Of a stretch of DNA of 8,635 nucleotides, positions 1 through 5,854 are shown piece by piece (within the stretch, counting starts at the first letter, position 1; each line of letters opens with the position of its first letter). The translations under genes and the position numbers were made by a program. Source of the DNA: JBHHZM01 sp046758065 (GTDB lineage Bacteria; Pseudomonadota; Alphaproteobacteria; JAAXGF01); assembly GCA_046758065.1 (NCBI GenBank), contig JBHHZM010000130.1, positions 1-8,635 of the forward strand, in the 5' to 3' direction. The notes below the pieces were generated by a model, which saw only the letters and a program-made list of their open reading frames with translations, was not told where the DNA came from and did no database searches.

Positions 1-61
1 GATCCAATCTCATCACATCTCGCTCTAGCGGCTGCAATTCCGGCGCGCGCCTCGAACCCGC

Positions 62-95
62 TCGGCAAGAGTTTCCGCAATCGGCAAAATTTTCC
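62..95 (+). promoter_or_regulatory. Enhancer-like tandem direct repeat upstream of the flagellin promoter
   Basis: Two 15-bp direct repeats, TCGGCAAGAGTTTCC (62-76) and TCGGCAAAATTTTCC (81-95), match at 13 of 15 positions and are 19 bp apart, close to two helical turns. An inverted half-site, TGCCGG, lies at 124-129. Their centres sit about 133 and 152 bp before the start point predicted from the sigma-54 promoter at 195-212, the usual range for enhancer-binding activators. The repeat is read directly. Binding by an FlbD/FlrC-type flagellar activator is an inference, supported by a similar CGGCA element at the same distance before fliK. The rest of 1-61 holds nothing I recognise. Confidence 0.5.
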
Positions 96-168
96 CGGTG
101 CTTGCGCTTATTGAGGAACAATCTGCCGGCATCGAGGCCCGATCGCATGACCCGAGTAAATCTAACAC

Positions 169-181
169 ATTGAATTTCAAT
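169..181. repeat. 13-bp AT-rich palindrome just upstream of the -24 box
   Basis: ATTGAA-T-TTCAAT is a perfect 6-1-6 inverted repeat inside an AT-rich patch (about 155-190) that stands out from the GC-rich surroundings. It ends 13 bp before the -24 promoter element. Between enhancer and sigma-54 promoter one often finds a bend site such as IHF, but I see no clean IHF consensus here. It may be a regulator site or only part of a flexible AT-rich stretch. Confidence 0.35.
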
Positions 182-194
182 ATTTTCCAGGAGT

Positions 195-212
195 TGGCAC
201 CGAATTTGCATT
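195..212 (+). promoter_or_regulatory. Sigma-54 (-24/-12) promoter of the flagellin gene
   Basis: TTGGCACCGAATTTGCAT closely matches the sigma-54 consensus TGGCACG-N4-TTGCW. The invariant GG (196-197) and GC (208-209) are separated by exactly 10 bp. With the C at 209 as -12, transcription would start near 221, giving a leader of about 96 nt before the flagellin ATG. Sigma-54 control of late flagellar genes is common in proteobacteria. I saw no sigma-28 promoter here. Confidence 0.88.
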
Positions 213-220
213 GAACATGA

Positions 221-316
221 CGATTCCCCGTGGATAAGCCCGGGGTAAATTGGCGGAAACGCCGCATGCGGCAGGTAGCCGCAAGTCCAAGTCTTGATCC
301 AAGTAGGAGAAAACTA
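221..316 (+). promoter_or_regulatory. Structured 5' leader of flagellin mRNA
   Basis: Three short hairpins can form one after another: CCCCG/CGGGG (226-230 with 241-245); GGCG-GAAA-CGCC with a GNRA-type tetraloop (252-263); and TGCGGC-AGGTA-GCCGCA (267-283). A 12-bp palindrome, GCCGCATGCGGC (261-272), overlaps the last two and offers a competing fold. The ribosome binding site AGGAG (305-309) lies downstream and looks unpaired. In Caulobacter, FlbT acts on the flagellin 5' leader to control mRNA stability. A similar role here is an inference, and no flbT or flaF gene is in the window. Confidence 0.5.
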
Positions 317-1525
317 ATGGCTCTTAACATCATTTCGAACTTTGCGGCCAACGTCGCGCACCGCAACCTGGTGAGGACCGATAACGAGACGAGTGCCTCA
401 CTCGCAAAGCTGTCATCCGGTACGCGCGTGGTGTCGGCCAGGGACGACGCCGCATCGCTGGCGATCGGCTCGCGGTTGCGCGCCGAGGTGGAAGGCCTGA
501 AACAGGCCGGCGTGAACGCCGGGCAGGCCTCTTCGCTGCTGCAGATCGCCGACGGCGCGTCGGCCACGGTGGCGGACATCCTCGTCCGCATGAAAAGCCT
601 GGCCATTCAGGCGGCTTCCGACCAGCTCGGAGCGACCGAACGCGGCATTCTGAACAGTGAGTTCATCTCGCTCAGGACGGAAGTCGACCGCATCGCGGCC
701 GACACCGAGTTCAACGGCATCCAGCTGACCAACGGCTCGATCACCGGTGCGCAGACCGGCGCCGGCACGGGCACGACCAACGGCTTCGCCGTCCTCGACG
801 GCGTCTCGTCGATCACCGCGGTCGGGATCGACACCTCCGGCGGTGCGGTCGCGACCACCGCCGCGAACTACACCGCGGCGACGAACACCTTCTCGTTCAC
901 GATCGGCGGCACGGCCTATACCGGGGTCATCGATGCTGGCGCGCTGACCGGCGGCGCGGGCGCCAACCCGCTGTCGCAGGGTACCACCGTCACCCTGATC
1001 AACGCGGCGAACGCCAACGATCCGATCAAGGTCACCCTGACGCTGAACACCGCGTTCGATTCGGCGACCAATACCGGCGGCACCGCGGATCCCGTCGTTA
1101 CCTTCACGGGCACCAGCGGCACCACCGTTAAGTTCAAGGTGGGCACGGGCACCGCGTCCCAGGACGACGTCTCGTTCACGATCAACTCGATCACCACGGC
1201 CACGCTCGGCATCAGCGCCTCGCTCATCTCGGGCGCCGACAGCACGAACGCCAACGCCGCGGTGACGGCGCTGACTGGCGCGATCGACTCGCTGAACCAG
1301 TCGCGTTCCAACATCGGCGCGGCGCAGAACCGACTCCAGTTCGCTTCGGCGAACCTGTCGTCCTCGCTGGAGAACGCCGAGGCGGCGCGGAGCGAGCTGC
1401 TCGACCTCGACGTCGCGAGCGAGATCACGACCTTTACCAGCAAACAGGTGCTGTTGCAGGCGGGCGTATCCATGTTGGCCCAGGCCAACCAGATCCCGCA
1501 GAACCTGCTCAGGCTCCTGCAGTAG
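317..1525 (+). CDS. Flagellin, filament subunit (402 aa)
   Basis: This is the major subunit of the flagellar filament, exported through the type III flagellar apparatus and polymerised outside the cell. The conserved N-terminal D0/D1 helices cover about residues 1-140 (MALNIISNF, LSSGTRVVSARDDAASLAI, EFNGIQLTNG) and the C-terminal D1/D0 helices about 312-402 (NRLQFASANL, ending NLLRLLQ). Between them lies a Thr/Ala/Gly-rich variable domain of about 170 residues, probably exposed on the surface. There is no cysteine. I chose the ATG at 317 because AGGAG lies 7 nt upstream and the protein then starts exactly like known flagellins; in-frame starts at 230 (GTG) and 266 lie within the leader. It is preceded by a sigma-54 promoter and followed by its own terminator, fitting a highly expressed single-gene transcript. 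The fliC/fla name cannot be settled from sequence alone. Confidence 0.97.
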   Translation: MALNIISNFAANVAHRNLVRTDNETSASLAKLSSGTRVVSARDDAASLAIGSRLRAEVEGLKQAGVNAGQASSLLQIADGASATVADILVRMKSLAIQAASDQLGATERGILNSEFISLRTEVDRIAADTEFNGIQLTNGSITGAQTGAGTGTTNGFAVLDGVSSITAVGIDTSGGAVATTAANYTAATNTFSFTIGGTAYTGVIDAGALTGGAGANPLSQGTTVTLINAANANDPIKVTLTLNTAFDSATNTGGTADPVVTFTGTSGTTVKFKVGTGTASQDDVSFTINSITTATLGISASLISGADSTNANAAVTALTGAIDSLNQSRSNIGAAQNRLQFASANLSSSLENAEAARSELLDLDVASEITTFTSKQVLLQAGVSMLAQANQIPQNLLRLLQ

Positions 1526-1532
1526 ACCTTTC

Positions 1533-1568
1533 GGGGAGGGGGGAGCCTTATCCCCCCTCTTCCCTTTT
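1533..1568 (+). terminator. Intrinsic terminator after flagellin
   Basis: A perfect 9-bp stem pairs 1536-1544 (GAGGGGGGA) with 1551-1559 around a 6-nt loop, GCCTTA. It extends through two G-T pairs and a G-C pair to 1533/1562, and is followed by CCTTTT. The T tract is short and broken by Cs, so some read-through into flaG-fliD-fliS is plausible, especially as I find no clear promoter between here and flaG. Confidence 0.8.
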
Positions 1569-1612
1569 CATCGGGCGAGCGAATGCATCGAGGATGAAAG
1601 GAGGAGGTTCCA

Positions 1613-1951
1613 ATGAACGTTAACCCAGTTGCGCCAGTACCGCAGACAGTCACTCCCGTCGTGCTCCGATCGGCTTCGACAGCCGGCCCCGACCGGGTCG
1701 AGGCGACACGGGAAGAGGCGGCGAAGGTGCCCAAGGTAACGACTGCGAAACCCGCGGCGAGGTCGGCGCCGAACGGACCGACGCATTTCCGCGTCAGCCT
1801 CGACATCGATCACGACATCAATCGCGTCATCGCGACCATCACGCATCCCGAAACCGGCGAGGTCATCGGCCAGTTTCCCCCCGAGCAAATTCGCAACATC
1901 GCCAAGGCGATCCGCGACATGCTCGCCCCGGTGGTCGATGAAACCGTCTGA
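1613..1951 (+). CDS. flaG: FlaG family flagellar protein (112 aa)
   Basis: Small FlaG-family protein, commonly encoded next to flagellin and fliD. In several bacteria its loss alters filament length, but its molecular role is not well defined. Residues 1-56 are a low-complexity Pro/Ala/Val-rich lead. Residues 57-107 form the FlaG domain, with a beta region (HFRVSLDID, RVIATITHPE), the hallmark TGEVIGQFPPEQ at 81-92, and a closing helix (IRNIAKAIRDML). Family members usually read TGEVIRQIPP, so G86 and F88 are small departures. The start has a very strong ribosome binding site, AAAGGAGGAGG (1597-1607). It follows the flagellin terminator and precedes fliD by 49 nt, so flaG, fliD and fliS are probably one transcript. 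The first residues, MNVNPVA, resemble those of FlgD (MNVNPIA). Confidence 0.93.
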   Translation: MNVNPVAPVPQTVTPVVLRSASTAGPDRVEATREEAAKVPKVTTAKPAARSAPNGPTHFRVSLDIDHDINRVIATITHPETGEVIGQFPPEQIRNIAKAIRDMLAPVVDETV

Positions 1952-2000
1952 AGCCGGCGCCTGAAAGCCAACCGGGTTCGACAATGAAAATACGGCTCAC

Positions 2001-4997
2001 ATGGAAGCGCTGAACCTCAGCAATCTCACGGTTGACAGCTCGGGGCGGGCGAGTTTCTCCGGACTGTCGTCGGGCGTCGACTTTGCGAGCGCCGTCGACA
2101 GCATCATCGCGGCCAAGCACATCCCGATCGACACCCTGCAAAGCCGCATCACCGGGAACGAAGACAAGATCGCCGCGTTGACCGACTTCAAGGCGCTGTT
2201 GCAGACGCTCAAGAATGCGACATCGTCGCTACGCGGCGCGGTCAGCGTCGACGGTGCCGGGAACACCTTCAAGAACAAGCTCGCCTTCGCCTCGGCGAGC
2301 CGCACCGACGGACAAACCCCGTCGCCGGTCTCCAGCCTCCTGGGCGCGACCGTGACCAACGCCGCCGCGACCGGCAGCCACGAGATCGAGATCCGGCGGA
2401 CCGCCACGGCGCACAAGATTTCCAGCCAATCGTTCTCGAGCCCGACCACGGCGCTCGGGCTGTCGGGCAGCTTCACCATCTCGAACGGCGCCACCGACAA
2501 GACCATCACCGTCGCGGCGGGAGACACCCTGCTCGACATCCGAGACCGCATCAACAACACCAACACCGGCACCAGCCCCAGCGGCGCGACGGCGAGCGTG
2601 GTTACGGTCACGAGCGGCACGAGCTTTCTGATCATCACCAAGGACGACGCCGGCGCCGACCTGGTGATCACCGATTCGGGCAACATTCTCTCGGGACTCG
2701 GGTTGTCGTCGTCCAACGGCGCCGGCGGCCACCGCAACGGGCTTGCGACCGGCAGCAAGATCGCCAGCGCCAGCGGCTTCAGGCATATCCTCTTCGACGG
2801 CACCCAGTCGGACAACAGCTTCCTGATCAGCTACGACAGCACGACAAGGGTGCTGACGCTAACCCGGGGCGACGGCGTCACCGACACCGCGACCCTTGCA
2901 TCGGGCGCGATCGCCGCCGGTGCGATCGAGACCGCGACCTTCAGCAAGTTCGGCGCGACCATCGACCTCGATTCGAGTTTCGATAAAACAACGAGCATCG
3001 TCGTCGATCCCGATACGGCCAGCGTCACCGGCGGCACCGGGGCGATCACCGCGAGCTCGATCACGATCACCGACAGTGTCGGCGATGTTTCGGCGATCAG
3101 CTCGAGCGCACTGACGTTCAGCAACTTCACCGGCGGCAACAACATCACGATCACCGCGGCGGGCGGGTTCACCGCGACCGGCGTCGATTTGTCGACCGCC
3201 GGCGCCAAGACCGTCACCCTGTCGGACGGCGCCGGAAATTCGATCACGGTTCAGTTCACGGTCGCGACCGCGTTCGACGGGACCGAGACGGCGGCGTCGA
3301 TCGACCTGCAGGAGCTCGAGAACTTCGTGGGCACGAGCGGCACGCCGTTCAGCAACGTGTTGCAGACGGCGCAGAAGGCACGCTTCACCGCCGACGGGCT
3401 GATCGACAATACCCACTTCGAATCGCAGCGGCTGGCCAGCAGCACGACGTCGATCGTCTCGTCCGCCGGGAGCTTCGATATCGTCGGGACGGGGACGGCG
3501 ACGATAAACTACGTGTCGGGCGAGACGCTGACGTCGCTGGCGGGCAAGATCAACGCGCAGACCGGAACGACCGGTGTCACCGCAACGGTCGTCGCCGACG
3601 GCGCCGGCTTCCGCATCGATCTCGATTCGAGCGCCGCATTCACCCTTACCGACACCAGCGGCCTTCTCACAAGCCTCGGCGTGAACAACGACCTGGTCCT
3701 CGAACGCGCCACCAACACCGTCTCGGACGTCTTTTCCGGCGTGACGCTCTCGCTGTTCCAGGCAGAGCAGGGCACCAAGATCAAGATCGACGTCGAGCGC
3801 GATCTGACGGCGGTGAAATCCGCCATCACGGGTTTCGTCGACGCCTACAACGCGGTCCGCGTCTTCGTCAACACGCAGGACCAAACGGACGCCGCGACCG
3901 GTCTCTCGGGCGCGGACAGCGGCGTGTTGTTCGGCGATAGCGTGATGAACGGAATTCGCGACCAACTGGCCAACATCATCGGATTCGGTACCGTCGGCGT
4001 CAGCAACCAGTTTTCGGCCCTTTCGCAAATCGGCGTGAATTTCGTCAAGAACAGCGAGCAGAGCGACGCGACCCTGTTCGACACCCTGGAGATCGACGAG
4101 ACAAAGCTCGACGCCGCGCTGCTGAGCAATCCCGAGGATATCCGAAGGCTGTTCTCATTCGATTTCGCAAGCTCGGACCCGAGCGTGTCGCTGGTCGACT
4201 TTGCGGGTACGACGAGCTACAGCGCGACGGGTTACACGCTCAACATCGGGACCGTCGGCCTGTTCGACCAGAACTCGGTTTCCGTGATCGACCGGTCGGC
4301 TATTCTCAACACCGCGAACAGCGCCGGCGCGACGGTGAGCGGCACGTTCGACGTCAACGGCGTCGCCGTCGCGTACGATGTCACCACCGACAGCCTCAAC
4401 TCGCTGGCGACGGCGATCAACAACGCCGCCATTCCCGGGGTGACCGCCCAGGCAATCAGCGATTCCAGCGGGGCGCATCTGGCCGTCAACTCGGCCACCA
4501 ATCCGCTGGTGATCAACAACGATACCGGCGATTTGCTCGCCAAACTCAATTTCACGCCCGACAACAACATCATCGACTCGGCCAACATCGGCGGCGCCAG
4601 CAACGGCGCGGATGACGGCAGCGTCACCGTGAGCGGTCGCGTGCTGACCGTGACCAACAGCAGCGGCGCCGAGGGTCTCAAGCTGTTCTACACCGGGCCG
4701 GCCAGCACCTCGGGCATTCAGCTCGATTTCACCATCGGCGTAGCCCCCCCGATCTTCTTCGGGATCGACAACTACATCGACGAGACAAACGGGTCGATAC
4801 AGGGCGAAATCGACGGGTTCAATTCCCAGAACGAATTTGCCAAGGACCGCATCACGTCCATGGAAAGTCGGCTGGACACCCTGAAAGCATCGTTGACCGC
4901 GAGGTTCGTCGCGGCGGAACAGGCGCTTGCGCGCATGCAAAACGCGCTCGATTCGATCAAGCAGTTCTTCGATGTCTTGACGAACCAGAACAATTAA
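2001..4997 (+). CDS. fliD: Flagellar filament cap protein FliD (HAP2), unusually long (998 aa)
   Basis: FliD forms the cap at the filament tip and helps exported flagellin fold into place. The N-terminal domain (about 17-120) carries the hallmark SFSGLSSGVD at 18-27 followed by a coiled-coil-like helix. The C-terminal domain starts near 572 (FSGVTLSLFQ, GFVDAYNAV, LFGDSVMNGI, then LEIDETKLDAALLSNPEDI at 696-714). It is interrupted by about 200 residues and resumes at 926 (DETNGSIQGEIDGF), ending in a long helix with ARFVAAEQALARMQ. Three Flagellin_IN-like repeats lie near 156-235, 490-562 and 781-852. Many FliD proteins have 450-700 residues, so this one is large. There is no cysteine. ATG 2001 is the first possible start after an in-frame TGA at 1962, yet it lacks a visible Shine-Dalgarno sequence. 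A 9-codon ORF (1984-2013) overlaps it in another frame. Confidence 0.96.
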   Translation: MEALNLSNLTVDSSGRASFSGLSSGVDFASAVDSIIAAKHIPIDTLQSRITGNEDKIAALTDFKALLQTLKNATSSLRGAVSVDGAGNTFKNKLAFASASRTDGQTPSPVSSLLGATVTNAAATGSHEIEIRRTATAHKISSQSFSSPTTALGLSGSFTISNGATDKTITVAAGDTLLDIRDRINNTNTGTSPSGATASVVTVTSGTSFLIITKDDAGADLVITDSGNILSGLGLSSSNGAGGHRNGLATGSKIASASGFRHILFDGTQSDNSFLISYDSTTRVLTLTRGDGVTDTATLASGAIAAGAIETATFSKFGATIDLDSSFDKTTSIVVDPDTASVTGGTGAITASSITITDSVGDVSAISSSALTFSNFTGGNNITITAAGGFTATGVDLSTAGAKTVTLSDGAGNSITVQFTVATAFDGTETAASIDLQELENFVGTSGTPFSNVLQTAQKARFTADGLIDNTHFESQRLASSTTSIVSSAGSFDIVGTGTATINYVSGETLTSLAGKINAQTGTTGVTATVVADGAGFRIDLDSSAAFTLTDTSGLLTSLGVNNDLVLERATNTVSDVFSGVTLSLFQAEQGTKIKIDVERDLTAVKSAITGFVDAYNAVRVFVNTQDQTDAATGLSGADSGVLFGDSVMNGIRDQLANIIGFGTVGVSNQFSALSQIGVNFVKNSEQSDATLFDTLEIDETKLDAALLSNPEDIRRLFSFDFASSDPSVSLVDFAGTTSYSATGYTLNIGTVGLFDQNSVSVIDRSAILNTANSAGATVSGTFDVNGVAVAYDVTTDSLNSLATAINNAAIPGVTAQAISDSSGAHLAVNSATNPLVINNDTGDLLAKLNFTPDNNIIDSANIGGASNGADDGSVTVSGRVLTVTNSSGAEGLKLFYTGPASTSGIQLDFTIGVAPPIFFGIDNYIDETNGSIQGEIDGFNSQNEFAKDRITSMESRLDTLKASLTARFVAAEQALARMQNALDSIKQFFDVLTNQNN

Positions 4998-4999
4998 AC

Positions 5000-5018
5000 C
5001 CGTGTGACCGACGCACGG
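5000..5018 (+). other. Short hairpin after the fliD stop
   Basis: CCGTGTG pairs with CGCACGG around a 5-nt loop, ACCGA, giving a 7-bp stem with one G-T pair, 2 nt after the fliD stop codon. No T tract follows, so it is not a classical intrinsic terminator. It could protect the 3' end of a processed message or be chance in GC-rich DNA. Confidence 0.3.
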
Positions 5019-5070
5019 TGAACAGGCTATGCCGCTTGAACGATCAAAACCGTATCGAGGAGAAAAAATA

Positions 5071-5580
5071 ATGAGGAATGCCGGCGCCAACACCTATCAG
5101 ACGCAGGAAATTCTTACCGCTTCGCCCGCCCGTCTCGTCGTCAAGCTCTACGAGGCGGCGATCGCCGCCCTTCGTCGGAGCATCCGGGCGATCGAAGAGG
5201 GCGACATCGAAGGCCGCTGGCGCGCCAACCGCCGTGCCGCCGAGATTATCGAGCATCTGCTTGCAACTCTCGACCACGAAAAGGGCGGCGAGATCGCGGC
5301 GAACCTCGACCGACTCTACCTGTTCATGCTGCGCCGCCTCATGAAGGTCGACCTCGACAACGATCCCAAACCGGCCGAGGACGTGATTCGCCTGATCGAG
5401 CCGCTCTGTCGTTCCTGGCGCGCGCTCGACCGGAAACTGGCGAACGAAAGCGCGGCGGAACGTCCGCACGCGAACGCCGCGTCGATCGACGTCCCGCCGA
5501 CGCCGGATACGCCCGGATACGATAAGAACAACGATACGCAGCGCCCGGAGTCCGGCGCCCGCATCGTCGCGATTGCCTGA
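5071..5580 (+). CDS. fliS: Flagellin export chaperone FliS (169 aa)
   Basis: FliS is a cytosolic helical-bundle chaperone that wraps the C-terminal end of flagellin, preventing early polymerisation and delivering it to the export gate. Family hallmarks include NTYQTQEILTASPARLVVKLYEAAI (7-31), an acidic helix turn IEEGD (41-45), RRAAEIIEHLLATLD (54-68), NLDRLYLFMLRRLM (78-91) and a final helix near 101-123. The core ends near residue 124. The remaining 45 residues are a polar, Pro/Asp/Asn-rich tail that is probably disordered; typical FliS proteins lack so long a tail. ATG 5071 is chosen because GAGGAG (5057-5062) lies 8 nt upstream and the protein then begins as FliS proteins do; ATG 5029 has no good binding site. 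It has one cysteine (C113), unlike the exported proteins around it. It lies 73 nt after fliD and before a strong terminator. No fliT is visible. Confidence 0.94.
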   Translation: MRNAGANTYQTQEILTASPARLVVKLYEAAIAALRRSIRAIEEGDIEGRWRANRRAAEIIEHLLATLDHEKGGEIAANLDRLYLFMLRRLMKVDLDNDPKPAEDVIRLIEPLCRSWRALDRKLANESAAERPHANAASIDVPPTPDTPGYDKNNDTQRPESGARIVAIA

Positions 5581-5621
5581 GCGGGCGGGCGCTGCGGCGC
5601 CTGCATCGCTTTCCGTCTTTC

Positions 5622-5650
5622 GCCGGCGCGACATCGCGCCGGCTTTTTTT
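5622..5650 (+). terminator. Strong intrinsic terminator after fliS
   Basis: A perfect 9-bp GC-rich stem pairs GCCGGCGCG (5622-5630) with CGCGCCGGC (5635-5643) around the loop ACAT, followed at once by seven Ts (5644-5650). It ends the flaG-fliD-fliS transcript and separates it from the fliK block. Confidence 0.95.
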
Positions 5651-5659
5651 GTGCCGCGC

Positions 5660-5724
5660 CGACCGGAGACGTCGAAACCGGCACAAAATGCCGCCGCGCC
5701 AGCAGGCTTTGCCTCCTCCGGTCG
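5660..5724. repeat. 9-bp inverted repeat framing the fliK upstream element
   Basis: CGACCGGAG (5660-5668) and CTCCGGTCG (5716-5724) are perfect reverse complements, 47 bp apart. They enclose the smaller CGGCA/TGCCG repeat at 5679-5693. They lie beyond the terminator and upstream of the predicted start point, so an RNA role from the fliK promoter is excluded. Two protein sites on DNA is the likelier reading, though chance is possible at this GC content. Confidence 0.35.
5679..5693. promoter_or_regulatory. Enhancer-like inverted repeat upstream of fliK
   Basis: CGGCA-CAAAA-TGCCG is a 5-5-5 inverted repeat centred about 141 bp before the predicted fliK start point. Another TGCCG lies at 5652-5656. 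The half-site and the A-rich spacer resemble the flagellin upstream repeats (TCGGCAAAATTTTCC), which sit at nearly the same distance. It probably binds the same sigma-54 activator, by inference only. Between it and the promoter, 5752-5800 is an AT-rich stretch. Confidence 0.45.
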
Positions 5725-5800
5725 ATTCCTGCCCAGAAGATGATCGGGCTTCTCTAAAATTAAGATCGTTATTTCATATACTTACGAAGCATTTTCGCAA

Positions 5801-5817
5801 TGGCCCGTAACTTGCTT
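5801..5817 (+). promoter_or_regulatory. Sigma-54 (-24/-12) promoter of fliK-flgD-flgE
   Basis: TGGCCCGTAACTTGCTT fits TGGCACG-N4-TTGCW with one mismatch in the -24 box. The invariant GG (5802-5803) and GC (5814-5815) have the required 10-bp gap. Transcription would start near 5827, giving a leader of only about 28 nt before fliK, much shorter than the flagellin leader. Confidence 0.87.
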
Positions 5818-5854
5818 GGGAAGGGAGGAAGGAGTGCATTGAACAGGTAGTGTC

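Noticed and set aside
230..316. Longer flagellin starts at GTG 230 or ATG 266, both in frame
   Set aside because: Neither has a ribosome binding site, the added residues (MDKPGVNWRK...) do not look like a flagellin start, and they lie in the predicted structured leader. ATG 317 has AGGAG and the conserved MALNII start.
1140..1157. Sigma-54-like GG-N10-GC spacing inside flagellin (TGGGCACGGGCACCGC)
   Set aside because: The -12 part lacks TTGC and the site is internal to the coding region; GC-rich DNA gives this spacing by chance.
2859..4028. Long minus-strand open frames opposite fliD, and similar ones opposite flagellin, fliK and flgD/flgE
   Set aside because: Their translations are Arg/Val/Ala-rich low-complexity strings typical of the antisense of GC-rich genes, with no recognisable domain, and they lie fully over well-supported genes.
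5029..5070. Longer FliS start at ATG 5029
   Set aside because: It has no well-placed ribosome binding site, while ATG 5071 has GAGGAG at 8 nt and yields the usual FliS N-terminus.
5754..5775. Possible CtrA-type site (TTAA-N7-TTAAC) in the AT-rich stretch before fliK
   Set aside because: Only one TTAA is present and the second half does not match.
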